Positions 8,966 to 18,393 of a stretch of DNA of 42,013 bases are shown piece by piece (position 1 is the first letter of the stretch; each line of letters starts with the position of its first letter). The DNA is taken from contig LWRO01000036.1 of assembly GCA_001657325.1 (NCBI GenBank), positions 1-42,013 on the forward strand. The letters run 5' to 3'. The notes under the pieces are model-generated. The model ran no database searches, was not told where the DNA came from, and saw nothing but the letters and a program-made list of their open reading frames with translations. This DNA comes from Geitlerinema sp. BBD 1991-9. Its GTDB lineage: Bacteria; Cyanobacteriota; Cyanobacteriia; Cyanobacteriales; Geitlerinemataceae. The position numbers and the translations under genes were made by a program.

Positions 8966-9694
8966 TCAAACACCGAGCAAGGTTTTGACTTTCTCTAAAT
9001 CTTCTTTCGTATCGACACCAACTGATTCGTATTTTACGAGACAGCATTGAATTTTATAGCCGTTTTCGAGCATCCTTAGTTGTTCCAAGGATTCTGAAGT
9101 CTCGAGTGGGGTCTGCGGCATGGTCACGTACTTCTCGAGAAAAGGCTTCCGATAACAGTATAAGCCGATATGTTTGTAATAGGTTTTTCCTTCAATTCCT
9201 TTGCGATTGTATGGAATCGGATAGCGAGAGAAGTAAAGGGCTTCAATTTTTTGGTTTAAGGCAACTTTAACAGCGTGTGGTGAGTTAATTTCATCGAGAT
9301 CTGTCGTCGCAACAACTGGTGTCGAACAAACCGCTTCTGGTGCATCGAGCAGAGATCGAACGCAGGTATCGATAACTTGCGGATCGATGAGCGGTTCGTC
9401 TCCTTGAATGTTAACAACGATATCCCAATCTTCCCCTTTGACTGCCGCACAGCATCGATCGCTTCCCGTTGCAATATCTTCTCCTGTCATCACCGCTTGG
9501 CCACCAAAGGACAAGACGGAATCGTAAATTCGTCGGTCGTCTGTGGCAACTCTAACTCGATCCAAAAGTTCGCTTTGCAAGCACCTTTCATAGACCATTT
9601 GGATCATGGTCTTGTCTCCAATTTTGGCCAGTGGTTTTCCTTCAAAGCGAACTGATTTGTATCTTGCCGGAATAATGCCGGTAATTTTAGTCAT
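8966..9694 (-). CDS. kdsB: CMP-KDO synthetase (3-deoxy-manno-octulosonate cytidylyltransferase)
   Basis: 242 residues from ATG 9694; the 36-residue in-frame extension upstream is not protein-like. The nucleotide-binding signature IIPARYKSVRFEGKPLAKI (7-25), VRVATDD, VMTGEDIATGSDR, VVNIQGDEPLI, AVKVALN, HIGLYCYRK and GVDTKEDLEKV all fit KdsB. The length fits the family (about 245). It activates the free ulosonic acid as its CMP derivative, the donor for membrane or surface glycosyltransfer. The next gene downstream (epimerase-CBS) starts 119 nt later. The related eight- and nine-carbon acid cytidylyltransferases are less similar in these motifs. Confidence 0.93.
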   Translation of the reverse strand: MTKITGIIPARYKSVRFEGKPLAKIGDKTMIQMVYERCLQSELLDRVRVATDDRRIYDSVLSFGGQAVMTGEDIATGSDRCCAAVKGEDWDIVVNIQGDEPLIDPQVIDTCVRSLLDAPEAVCSTPVVATTDLDEINSPHAVKVALNQKIEALYFSRYPIPYNRKGIEGKTYYKHIGLYCYRKPFLEKYVTMPQTPLETSESLEQLRMLENGYKIQCCLVKYESVGVDTKEDLEKVKTLLGV

Positions 9695-10058
9695 AATAGT
9701 TGATGAGGTTAGGCTTTTAGGAGGCGTTTTGAGGAGTTTTAAGCTTATCCGACATTCTAGGCGATATTGCGGGGGAGTGCAAGGTTCTAAAAACGGCTTC
9801 ATTAAATCAACACAGTGTTAATATACGTAAAACTCGGTATGCTCGCTGTACGAGTTCCGTGAACCTACTGAAGATCGAGCAAGTCCCGCTGAACTCTGAC
9901 GCATAACAACCCGGAGACAATATAAAGCTTTAGTAAAGTAACGACGCCGAGACGATCTGGACTTTGAAATAGATGCTTCAAGCTTCCTCTTCGTGCAAAC
10001 TGTACTCATCTTGAAGGAAGTTGTTTGGAACTGGCCCTGTCTAAGCTAATACTTAAAG

Positions 10059-10102
10059 TTCGATCGATCGAGGTACTCAAAAAATACTCTCGATCGATCG
10101 AA
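10059..10102. repeat. 14-bp perfect inverted repeat made of GATC units
   Basis: TTCGATCGATCGAG (10059-10072) is perfectly complementary to 10089-10102, with a 16-nt A-rich loop. It lies 365 bp upstream of kdsB and 53 bp before the MITE. The arms consist of the CGATCG word enriched across this genome. No T-run follows. It may be a processing hairpin or a recombined HIP1-like site. Confidence 0.6.
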
Positions 10103-10154
10103 ATAGGGTTCGTTTGAAATTTAGGTTTTGAACGTGCTTGAGAACGAAGAACCT

Positions 10155-10308
10155 GGGTGCATCTCACTTTTGCAATCTATCCGATTTCCGATGCCCTCAT
10201 CCCCCAACCCCTTCTCCCAATCTTGGGAGAAGGAGAGCTCTTTTCAAGTCCCTCTCCCAATCTTGGGAGAGGGATTTAGGGTGAGGGTTACAGAATTGAG
10301 ATGCACCC
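10155..10308. mobile_element. 154-bp MITE with terminal inverted repeats and 8-bp target duplication
   Basis: The termini are GGGTGCATCTCA (10155-10166) and its perfect inverse (10297-10308); similarity continues a few bases further with mismatches. AAGAACCT directly flanks both ends (10147-10154 and 10309-10316), a textbook 8-bp target-site duplication. Inside are two strong hairpins sharing the word TCCCAATCTTGGGA (10211-10232 and 10250-10273), plus a GTGAGGG/CCCTCA pair, a CCC/GGG palindrome style common in cyanobacterial interspersed repeats. There is no coding capacity, so it must be mobilised in trans. The right-hand duplication overlaps the stop codon of the methyltransferase at 10315-11415. 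Confidence 0.85.
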
Positions 10309-10314
10309 AAGAAC

Positions 10315-11415
10315 CTACCGTGTAAAGACTTTTTTCACTTTTTTCCAAACGCGATCGGGCGATTTAAGGGCTTCTAATTTATTGGAAATTTGCCCTTTGC
10401 ACAATCCCAGGTTGTAGAGACTTTCCGTCCGTTGTAAGTATTTGAGATAGCGCGTTCCCACCCGTTCGACGTCTTCAGGGGGGACGGCTTTAGCATCCGG
10501 TTGTAGTTTAACCCACAGCTCTGGAGACTTCGACCAAGGGGTTTCGAGTCGATCGTCCGGTGTAATTTTGACGGCGCTGTATCCTGCAAAACCCGCCAGA
10601 CGCTCGACACCCTCGATCGAGAAATTGTTTTTGTGGGCGAGGTGCAAATACATCAACAAATTCCCCACAGCTGCCGGATGTCCGAGTTCGTCGATATGGT
10701 AAATGTCGGGAACGATAACGAGAATCTGTCCGTTAGGGCTGAGAAAATCCCGACATTGTTTCAAAAACGCAATCGGATCGGTCAGATGCTCGAAAACGTG
10801 GTGTAAGTAAATCAGATCGAACTTCACATCGGGAAGGGCGCTGCCAATGGCATCGATCGAACCGTAAAACAGATTGGCTACACCGTTTTGCTTACCAAAC
10901 GCCATCGCGCTACTGTCGTAATCACAACCAGCCACGTTATAACCGCGTTCTTGAATAATTTTCAACGCACCGCCGCCGCCGCAGCCGACTTCGCACACCC
11001 AACCTCCCTCGGGTAGTGTATCGCTGACGGTGGCGAGAATTTTCTCGGCATAGCTCCGTTGGCGAGCAAAGTAACTGTCGTAAGTTCCTTCCTCGATATC
11101 CATCCCGTACATTCGACGGTAGATGTGAGTGTAAAAGTCAACCAGGTTGTTTTCGTCGAGATAGGGATCGATGCGAACGGTTCCACAGCTCAGACACAGA
11201 ACGGATTTGAACGGTAAGCCGTAGCGATCGATTTCTGAGAGCAATACATCATCTCGATCGGCACCGCAGGGACAGGTTGTCGGGTGCAGTTGATATTCAC
11301 CGGAATCGAGTTTCGATCGAACTAAATCGATCAGTTCCCGCTGTATTTCAGACACAGACGGTTTGAACGGATGAGTCGGATTGAAAGCGAATCGCGGTGA
11401 AAGTAACTGAGCCAT
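10315..11415 (-). CDS. Class I SAM methyltransferase with N-terminal Cys-rich region
   Basis: 366 residues from ATG 11415, chosen because AAGAGG lies 9 nt upstream; the upstream in-frame extension has no signal. Before the catalytic domain lies a CPCG...CLSCG pair (probable zinc site, as in methyltransferases acting on TDP-sugars or surface glycans). Then comes SAM motif I VCEVGCGGGGALKII, Asp in VAGCDYDSSAM, FDLIYLHHVFEHLTDP and LSPNGQILVIVPDIYHIDEL. The C-terminal about 80 residues are basic. It sits 100 nt after the ABC exporter gene. The MITE has landed on its stop codon, leaving TAG intact. A glycan modification role is inferred. Confidence 0.84.
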   Translation of the reverse strand: MAQLLSPRFAFNPTHPFKPSVSEIQRELIDLVRSKLDSGEYQLHPTTCPCGADRDDVLLSEIDRYGLPFKSVLCLSCGTVRIDPYLDENNLVDFYTHIYRRMYGMDIEEGTYDSYFARQRSYAEKILATVSDTLPEGGWVCEVGCGGGGALKIIQERGYNVAGCDYDSSAMAFGKQNGVANLFYGSIDAIGSALPDVKFDLIYLHHVFEHLTDPIAFLKQCRDFLSPNGQILVIVPDIYHIDELGHPAAVGNLLMYLHLAHKNNFSIEGVERLAGFAGYSAVKITPDDRLETPWSKSPELWVKLQPDAKAVPPEDVERVGTRYLKYLQRTESLYNLGLCKGQISNKLEALKSPDRVWKKVKKVFTR

Positions 11416-11515
11416 CGTTAAAACCTCTTTCAGAACAGAATGGAAAACTAAAGGACGAAAAAGACACGCTGGACTAGCGAACGAAAACCGCAAAACCAGA
11501 CAAACACTCAAACAG

Positions 11516-13330
11516 CTAACTCGATAAGTAGTCGCGTTCGAGAACCACCTCAGCGTAACTTCCCGATTTGACGACGCGGCCTTTTTCCATCAGGTAAATT
11601 CGATCGCAATGTTCGACGGTGGTGAGACGGTGTGCGATGATAATCAGCGTTTTTTGGCCGCTTAACGCCTGAATCGATTGGTTGACGAGATGTTCGGTTT
11701 CGTTGTCGAGGGCAGAGGTGGCTTCGTCGAGTACCAAAATGTCTCGCTCGTGATACAAAGCCCGAGCGATACCGATGCGTTGTCGCTGTCCCCCCGACAG
11801 TCGCACGCCACGTTCGCCCACCTGGGTTTTGATGCCGTCGGGAAGCTCTTCTATCAATTCTCGAAGTTGAGCGGCGTGAATCGCTTTGTCAAGACGTTCG
11901 GCATCGATTCGATCGTCGGGAACCCCAAAAGCGATGTTACGTTCGATCGTATCTCCGGTTAAAAAGATCGACTGAGGAATATAACCGATGATATTCTGCC
12001 AGGCCCGCAAATCTCGGTAAACGGAAATACCATCGATGCGAATATCGCCCGATTGCGGGACGAGCAAACCGAGAATCACATCGACGAGGGTTGTTTTGCC
12101 CGCACCCGATTTACCGATCAGGGCGATCGACTGGCCTTTTTCGATGGTAAACGATACGCCATTCAAGGCATTTTCTTCAGCGACGGGATAGCGATACACG
12201 ACTTCATCGAGATGGATATCGCGCTGGAAACTCATCGTGCGAGTTAGATCGCTGCCGCGATGGTTGTCAGACGCGGCACCATCGTAACTCGGGCGCAGGG
12301 TGGCACCCTCTTGCTTGGCTTCGAGTTCTTTAACATCGTTGTAAATTTTTTGCAGAATATAGCTAGAACTGCGTAAGGTATTCATACTGTTGACCAAGTT
12401 CGTTATCGCTGGCATCAAGCGAATCGAAGCCAAGGCAAAAATCCCTAACACGCTCGTGAGGTTTTCGATATTTCTGCCCATCAGCAACACGATCGAGGTA
12501 AACCCAACGACGATAACCACGAGTACTGTTTCGATCAGAATGCGCGGAATGAGCTTGATCGACATCAGCGAACTCGCCGATTCTTCGTAGCTTCGAACGC
12601 AGTTTTCGAGTTCTTTCTCGAAATATCCGCTACAGCCGATGACTTTGGTTTCTTTAATCCCACCAATACTGTGATTGATCGTGCGAATCGTTGCTTCATT
12701 CGATCGACTGAGGCGTTTTCCCCACTGGCGAACGCGATCGCGGTATTGGTGCAAAATCAAAAAGAGGGGAAGAAAGATCGCCAGGATGACAACGACCGTG
12801 AGTAAGTTGGTGACGCACAGTAAAACAGTCAGAGATGTAATGACGATCAGGTTCGCTGTTGAGTTCAGAAGCGTCATCAAAACATTGTTTGAAAATCCCT
12901 TCGTATCGTCGATAACGCTTTGAATAATATAGGAACTACTTTTCGACAGGTGAAAGGTATAAGGCGCACTGAGATAAGCCCCGATGAGCTTTTGGCACAA
13001 GGCACCTCGCTGGTGAAAACTGAAAACAAAAACGGAGCGTTTGGCGTACCAAGAAACCCAAGATTTTACGATAAAAGTCACGACAATCACCAAGCCCAGT
13101 AAAGCGGTAAAGACGCGCTCTGAGCTTAGGTTCAAGCTCTCGTAAATCGAGCTTGCAATCGAATTTTGGTGAATGAGGTTGGGATCGCCTGCCAAGGATA
13201 AAAACGGCCCGATCGAGCCAATCCCAAACACTTCAAGTATCGAAACAAAAATAAATGATAGAATAATCCAAATCAGACGTTCTTTTTGGGCGGGGAGAAC
13301 GTACAAAAACTTTTTAAGATAACCCAACAT
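11516..13330 (-). CDS. Type I ABC exporter, half-transporter (flippase-like, MsbA/PglK type)
   Basis: 604 residues from ATG 13330 (MLGYLKKFLYVLPAQ); ten further in-frame residues upstream are possible but unlikely. Six transmembrane segments lie in the first about 320 residues. A nucleotide-binding domain follows: Walker A IGKSGAGKTTL, Q-loop YIPQSIFL, signature RLSGGQRQRIGIARAL, Walker B ILVLDEATSALD and H-loop IIAHRL. Homodimeric exporters of this type flip lipid-linked glycans or lipid A. It heads the minus-strand glycan locus, so export or flipping of the glycan assembled by the downstream genes is the best inference. The linker before the NBD contains a variable charged stretch. Confidence 0.88.
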   Translation of the reverse strand: MLGYLKKFLYVLPAQKERLIWIILSFIFVSILEVFGIGSIGPFLSLAGDPNLIHQNSIASSIYESLNLSSERVFTALLGLVIVVTFIVKSWVSWYAKRSVFVFSFHQRGALCQKLIGAYLSAPYTFHLSKSSSYIIQSVIDDTKGFSNNVLMTLLNSTANLIVITSLTVLLCVTNLLTVVVILAIFLPLFLILHQYRDRVRQWGKRLSRSNEATIRTINHSIGGIKETKVIGCSGYFEKELENCVRSYEESASSLMSIKLIPRILIETVLVVIVVGFTSIVLLMGRNIENLTSVLGIFALASIRLMPAITNLVNSMNTLRSSSYILQKIYNDVKELEAKQEGATLRPSYDGAASDNHRGSDLTRTMSFQRDIHLDEVVYRYPVAEENALNGVSFTIEKGQSIALIGKSGAGKTTLVDVILGLLVPQSGDIRIDGISVYRDLRAWQNIIGYIPQSIFLTGDTIERNIAFGVPDDRIDAERLDKAIHAAQLRELIEELPDGIKTQVGERGVRLSGGQRQRIGIARALYHERDILVLDEATSALDNETEHLVNQSIQALSGQKTLIIIAHRLTTVEHCDRIYLMEKGRVVKSGSYAEVVLERDYLSS

Positions 13331-14004
13331 TTGCACTCTCAAACGAATGGAACAAGTCAAGATCGCATCAGGTTCGTTCGCGAAAGCGGAACGTCACTCG
13401 ATCGAACTTCAAGCGGCTGACACGAACGATCTAAATCTCGCACGCTGCACCAGACGAAACGTCTAGCTTCCGGGTTGGGTCGTATTTCTCCGTTGAAAAA
13501 TACACGTGATTGCTCGAATGACTCTCAATACACTGTGTTTCCACCAACATCGATCGACATGAGTGTCAGAAGGCTTTGGGTGAAAACTTGCAGGTAAAGC
13601 TCCGTCGAACATAGCACAAGGGTGGTGTTCGCTGCCCGGCCGCCGAGTGAAACCTTAGACAAATTTCAAATTCTCCCAGAACTTGTAAAGATTCGTGCGT
13701 GCGACTCGAGTTGAAGTCCTGCGATCGACTCCACAGTGTTAAAGTGCCAGACCTCCGAAAGGAGCGTCTGCAAAATGCGTTCGATCTGTCCCCATACTCG
13801 GGACTGACGGACGCTTGGATCGCAACTTACTTGACGCGGGCGAATCCGATCGATGAAGTGCGATGGTACTTTTTTAGCACAGAGACAAGACAATTGGACT
13901 GCTGGCGACTTCTCTTAACGGGATCGGCTCGTGAAGACCTGGAAAGAGGAGGATAGGATATCAAGCTAGGGGCATAGCAGCCCGACTCGCAAGGAGGAAC
14001 CACT
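13331..14004. promoter_or_regulatory. Divergent promoter region between the glycan locus and galE
   Basis: 674 bp between two diverging units. An 85-codon plus-strand frame at 13699-13956 starts at GTG without a ribosome site and resembles nothing I know, so I do not call it. A strong ribosome site AAGGAGG (13991-13997) serves galE. Promoters for both units must lie here, but I see no unambiguous -10/-35 pair. Confidence 0.5.
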
Positions 14005-15012
14005 GTGTCGCAACCTCAACCGACGATTTTAGTCACGGGAGGAGCCGGGTATATTGGCTCCCACACTGTCTTAGCGTTGAAAGATGCGGGATACAACGTT
14101 GTCGTTCTCGACAATCTCATCTACGGACACCGAGATCTACTCGAAAAGGTGTTGCAGGTCGAATTTGTCATGGGGGACACCACCGATCGAACGCTACTCG
14201 ATCGACTGTTTCAAACCTATGACATTGCAGCGGTGATGCACTTCGCCGCTTACATCTTCGTCGGCGAATCCGTCACCGATCCGGCTAAGTACTATCGCAA
14301 CAACGTCACCGGAACGCTGACGCTACTCGAAGCCATGCACGACGCCTCCGTGGATAAATTCGTATTTTCCTCAACTTGTGCGACCTACGGCATTCCCCAG
14401 TTCATGCCGCTGACGGAAGACCATCCTCAAAACCCCATCAACCCCTACGGGTACAGCAAGCTTTTCGTCGAGCAAATGCTGTCGGATTTCGATACGGCTT
14501 ACGACTTGAAATCAGTGCGGTTTCGTTATTTCAACGCAGCAGGTGCTGACCCTCAAGGACGACTCGGGGAAGACCACAACCCTGAAACCCACTTGATTCC
14601 TTTAGTGTTGCAAGCGGCGTTAGGGATACGGAAATCGATCTCGATTTTCGGGACGGATTACGATACGCCAGACGGAACCTGCGTGCGCGATTACATTCAC
14701 GTGTGCGACTTAGCGCAGGCGCACGTGTTGGGATTGAAATATCTCTTAAAAGGCGGTAAGTCTCAAGCATTTAACCTCGGTAACGGCAACGGCTTTTCCG
14801 TCAAAGAGGTCATCGAAGTCGCTCGGGCGGTGACGGAATGCGAGATTCGAGTTGAACTGAGCGAACGGCGTGCTGGAGATACGCCGGTTTTAGTCGGTAG
14901 TAGCGAGAAGGCAAGGCGCGTTCTGGGCTGGCAACCGCAATACGCCGATCTACGAGATATCGTCGCTCACGCTTGGCAGTGGCATCAAACGCGACACGGT
15001 TCTCGCTCGTGA
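14005..15012 (+). CDS. galE: UDP-glucose 4-epimerase
   Basis: 335 residues with a GTG start, set by AAGGAGG 7 nt upstream. It is an extended short-chain dehydrogenase: NAD site TGGAGYIGS (11-19), Asp36 for the NAD ribose, HFAA (79-82), FSSTCATYG (121-129) and YGYSK (148-152, catalytic Tyr-xxx-Lys). Sugar-binding motifs RYFNAAGADP and HLIPLVLQAA follow. Length and motifs are those of GalE, interconverting UDP-glucose and UDP-galactose in the cytoplasm. It diverges from the glycan locus and likely supplies UDP-galactose to it. Confidence 0.94.
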   Translation: MSQPQPTILVTGGAGYIGSHTVLALKDAGYNVVVLDNLIYGHRDLLEKVLQVEFVMGDTTDRTLLDRLFQTYDIAAVMHFAAYIFVGESVTDPAKYYRNNVTGTLTLLEAMHDASVDKFVFSSTCATYGIPQFMPLTEDHPQNPINPYGYSKLFVEQMLSDFDTAYDLKSVRFRYFNAAGADPQGRLGEDHNPETHLIPLVLQAALGIRKSISIFGTDYDTPDGTCVRDYIHVCDLAQAHVLGLKYLLKGGKSQAFNLGNGNGFSVKEVIEVARAVTECEIRVELSERRAGDTPVLVGSSEKARRVLGWQPQYADLRDIVAHAWQWHQTRHGSRS

Positions 15013-15074
15013 TGGCATGGGGTAACGGGGTGATGAGTTTTCGTCCCCCCAAACATTTCGTCACCGAAGGATTG

Positions 15075-15437
15075 CTATTCTCGGATTTGGGGAACGTCGA
15101 CAACTCGAGCGAACAGAAAACGGGGCGATTCGCTAGAAGGATCGAGTTGCTCGTCGATCGGTTGGAAGCACAGGGCAACTTTGCTAATCCCCGGCATTAA
15201 GTCCGCCACTTTCGCAATGAGTCGATCGCAGGTTTCGAGAATTTCTTCAGTATCGTCGACGGTGGCAGCGATGATGAAGAACGTCCGTTCTCCGCTGGAG
15301 TTCGGGGCAAATCCAAAACTGCACTCGTAAAGAAGCTGCTGTAGGGGGTCGTCAAACCCTTGACAGAAGTGAGTCAAGAGAGCTTCGTGAAATTCTTGGG
15401 TAAGTTCGCGATCGCGAGCGCTGTATTCAGAAAGCAT
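15075..15437 (-). CDS. Conserved hypothetical protein (about 120 residues)
   Basis: 120 residues from ATG 15437, preceded by AAGGACAA; longer in-frame extensions are not protein-like. It is acidic and soluble, starts MLSEYSARDRELTQEFHEAL and has alternating helix and strand predicted by eye (TFFIIAATVDDTEEILETCD, KVALCFQPID). There is no signal peptide, no membrane segment and no motif I recognise. It is convergent with galE, 62 nt apart. Function unknown. Confidence 0.6.
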   Translation of the reverse strand: MLSEYSARDRELTQEFHEALLTHFCQGFDDPLQQLLYECSFGFAPNSSGERTFFIIAATVDDTEEILETCDRLIAKVADLMPGISKVALCFQPIDEQLDPSSESPRFLFARVVDVPQIRE

Positions 15438-15628
15438 AATGATTGTCCTTGAGTGGTTGCGCTGGTTGGGGCGCTCGATAGATACGCCTCGACCTCTCCA
15501 TACATCTAGTGTGACTAGAAATTCAGGAAAGTTCGACGATCGAGATCGGTGGCGAGTTGCGATCGCTGAAGGTTCCAAGTGCGATCGAGATTGGCGCAAA
15601 CAGCGATCGAGATCGCAGTGTTTTGAGG

Positions 15629-16555
15629 TTAAGGTTTAAAACGTCGGAGCGTACTTTTCACGCTGTCGATGAGCTGGCGCGTCCAGCTTTTCTTCGGTTG
15701 ACTGAAGACCGGACGTTCGGGTTTTGGCTCGCCGAGATAGCGGTAGTGTTCCCAAACATCCCAGTAGGGACAGCCCGGCTCGATGCGAATACCCGCCCAG
15801 TGAAGATATTGCAGGGGTTGATTCGTTTTGGGATCGAACAGTCGATCGCCGTCTGGTTGAAAGTGTGGACTGCCCGCCCAGCTTCCCGGTGCTTTTCCAG
15901 GACGACGAACGATATTAAAACGCTTGGGAACGCGTTTGAGAATCATGTAGTTGATGATTGGCTGATCCGAGGTTTTTTGAGAAAAGTCAAAGTATTCTGG
16001 ATGTGCCGCACATTCTCGGAAACTATCGTATAAATCCCCTTCGGTAATTAAATTTTTCTTCGATCCCCACAACCCACCATTGAAGATATCTTTAACGTCT
16101 TCTTCAGTAAAGATATTATCGTCAAACACTTTGGGTGTAAAAACATTGGTAATTCCACCCGAAAATTGATAGTCGCAACAAATAAAATCGGCGTCTTTCA
16201 GATAATCTAAATTATCGGCGATTTTCTCGAAAACAACAACATCCGTGTCGATGTAGAGAAATTCATCAAAATCTCCGAACCAACACGCTTGTTTCCTGAA
16301 TTGGTTGGGGCGAGCAAAGAATTTTTCTCCAAAAATACCGTGAAGTTCCCGAGAGATTCGATCGATAAATTCGAGGTCTTTGTAAAGCTGAACGTTGTAT
16401 TTTTCTCCAATAACCTCGTAAATCTTCTGGTAGTTGTCATCGTAGGGAATCATGACGATGGGGGTTTCCCGATCTCGTAGCCGAAGGCTGTTCAGGAGTG
16501 CGATGGCGTGGTCGGTCACTCGATCGTTAGCGGTAATATAGATTCCACGAGTCAT
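15629..16555 (-). CDS. Npun_R2821/R2823-like sugar transferase (GT-A, GT8-like)
   Basis: 308 residues from ATG 16555 with GAGGTGAG upstream; a GTG three codons earlier is also in frame. The fold reads as GT-A: RGIYITANDRVTDHAIALLN, a DxD-type metal motif FLYIDTDVVVFE around 105, FSGGITNVF, IFNGGLWGSKK, SDQPIINYMI, and a late YLHWAGIRIEP. These resemble cyanobacterial proteins annotated as the Npun_R2821/Npun_R2823 family, which look like nucleotide-sugar transferases. The C-terminus is basic. Neighbours are galE and an LCP polymer ligase, again an envelope setting. Substrate unknown. Confidence 0.75.
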   Translation of the reverse strand: MTRGIYITANDRVTDHAIALLNSLRLRDRETPIVMIPYDDNYQKIYEVIGEKYNVQLYKDLEFIDRISRELHGIFGEKFFARPNQFRKQACWFGDFDEFLYIDTDVVVFEKIADNLDYLKDADFICCDYQFSGGITNVFTPKVFDDNIFTEEDVKDIFNGGLWGSKKNLITEGDLYDSFRECAAHPEYFDFSQKTSDQPIINYMILKRVPKRFNIVRRPGKAPGSWAGSPHFQPDGDRLFDPKTNQPLQYLHWAGIRIEPGCPYWDVWEHYRYLGEPKPERPVFSQPKKSWTRQLIDSVKSTLRRFKP

Positions 16556-16783
16556 GGAACTCACCTCACGTTTTGAGTTTTAGTTGGTTGAGACGTTACG
16601 AAAATCTCTGAGTCCGTCAAATTGAAACTGATTCCCAAATCTGATGGCAACACTCTCGATTGAAGTGTTCGAGGAGAAACTGTTCAGATCGTAGCCCTGG
16701 ATTTCGCAAGGTGGGAGATGCGAATGGCGAGAACAACGTTAAGTTTTCCATCGCCAGTTCGTCGCCTCACCTTTAGCTGGCCG

Positions 16784-18193
16784 TTACCATAAATCCGATC
16801 GAATGTAAGAGCCTTGAAGGTCGAGCCAGTCGCGACCCAGTTGAATCGTAATATCCGATTCGAGTACCCCCGTACTTTCGACGCGCACTTCCCCAAACCC
16901 GAGAGAACGACGCAAATCGAGGGCGCGATCCCGAGCGCCGTTTTGAGCGACAATGCGAGTTTCTTGTAACGGTTCCGTCCATTGACGGTCTTCGTACACG
17001 TTACGATAGCCTGCCTCAACCAACTTGTCGATTAATCCATCGACGGCCTCCGGTTGGTTCGTACTATCTTGAATCGCAATCCGGAGGTATGAGGGATCGG
17101 CCATCCAAGCCTGAGCGGGGGCCTGTTCCCGTCCGAAATGCTCCGCCACCATACTATCGATCCGAGTGTAGTCCGGCAACCAATAACTGGGGTCGCGAGG
17201 ACTCGAGGGACTGTTGAAATTGCCCGGAAGCATCAGCATTTGAGCGTTTTCTCGGCTAGTTTGACTGGCAAAGTTCAACAAGGCCACTAACTCTTCAATG
17301 CTGAGGTTTGTATCGACGTGTTCTTGAATGGCCGAGATGACTTTCGGAAGACGCATGACGATGCCGGGATTGACCACCTGCTCCATAAACGATCGCATCA
17401 GCAGTTGTTGGCGTTGGATGCGGCCGATATCCCCTAATCCATCGTGACGGAAGCGGAGAAATTGTAAAACTTCGTTGCCGTTGAGGTGTTGTTCGCCTTC
17501 TTTGAGGTCGATATAAAGGTGCTGCGTTTGGTCGATATATTTCATATCTTTGGGAACGTAGACCGTTACGCCCCCGAGTGCGTCGATCAGTTTTTCGATT
17601 CCCTGCACGTTCACGCGCACGTATCGATCGATCCCCACGCCTCCGAGTAAATCGCTCACGGCTCGAGCGCTCAATGCCGGTCCGCCGAGAGCGTTCGCTT
17701 CGTTGATTTTCGTGTCGCCATAGCCTTCGACCCAAGCCAGGGTATCTCGGGGAACCGATAACAGCGTCAGTCGGCGATCGGTCGGTTGGAAGCGCACCAA
17801 CAACATACTGTCAGACAATCCCTCTAAGGAGTTGACGAGGGGATCGTGTCCTGAGATTTCGAGGGGTTGCCCCAGATCGGAGTTGAGAACCTTCGTTCCG
17901 AGTACCAAAATGTTAACGGGCCGCGTCAGTTCGGGCATCCGCAAATTCGTCACGGCCAAATCGTCTTGGCTGAAGATGCCTCGCTCTTCGGGACGCAGTT
18001 TCGTCTGCATGAGCGGTGTACTCGAGAGGGAAACGGCCAACAAAGCACCAGCGGTTGCGGACAGCATCGCCACTCCCGTTAATCCCAAACCCAACCACAG
18101 CCAACCCAAACCCGATTTCGATGTCGGAGCGGTAGAGGCAACATTATCGTTGGCTCGATCGAATTGTCGATGAGAACGGTTTTGAACTGACAC
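16784..18193 (-). CDS. LytR-CpsA-Psr (LCP) family glycopolymer ligase with LytR_C tail
   Basis: 469 residues from GTG 18193, supported by GAGGA 6 nt upstream; GTG 18205 is a weaker alternative. A cytoplasmic N-tail of about 30 residues precedes one transmembrane helix (WLWLGLGLTGVAMLSATAGA). The extracytoplasmic LCP domain (about 90-310) has the polyprenyl-phosphate site residues in LLVRFQPTD, LSVPRDTLAW, KINEANALGG and LRFRHDGLGDIGRIQRQQ. A LytR_C domain closes the protein (RIAIQDSTN to the C-terminus). LCP proteins attach lipid-linked polymers to peptidoglycan or other acceptors. Its place beside glycosyltransferases fits attachment of a surface polymer. Confidence 0.9.
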   Translation of the reverse strand: MSVQNRSHRQFDRANDNVASTAPTSKSGLGWLWLGLGLTGVAMLSATAGALLAVSLSSTPLMQTKLRPEERGIFSQDDLAVTNLRMPELTRPVNILVLGTKVLNSDLGQPLEISGHDPLVNSLEGLSDSMLLVRFQPTDRRLTLLSVPRDTLAWVEGYGDTKINEANALGGPALSARAVSDLLGGVGIDRYVRVNVQGIEKLIDALGGVTVYVPKDMKYIDQTQHLYIDLKEGEQHLNGNEVLQFLRFRHDGLGDIGRIQRQQLLMRSFMEQVVNPGIVMRLPKVISAIQEHVDTNLSIEELVALLNFASQTSRENAQMLMLPGNFNSPSSPRDPSYWLPDYTRIDSMVAEHFGREQAPAQAWMADPSYLRIAIQDSTNQPEAVDGLIDKLVEAGYRNVYEDRQWTEPLQETRIVAQNGARDRALDLRRSLGFGEVRVESTGVLESDITIQLGRDWLDLQGSYIRSDLW

Positions 18194-18393
18194 GGGATTC
18201 CTCACACACGAAGGGTCAACGAGAAAAATGGCAATCGATCGTCTATCTTAATCGATCGATTGCAGCCGATAAGCAAGAATACCGAACGCGCTCGCACGCG
18301 GGAGGTCTTACACGAGCAAACCATCGAGTTTCCCACCCGACAAACGGCCGATCGATCGGGTTTGAGACGGTCGATTAACCCCATCACACAGCG

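Noticed and set aside
13699-13956. 85-codon plus-strand frame upstream of galE
   Set aside because: GTG start without ribosome site, no recognisable composition or family; lies in a divergent promoter region.
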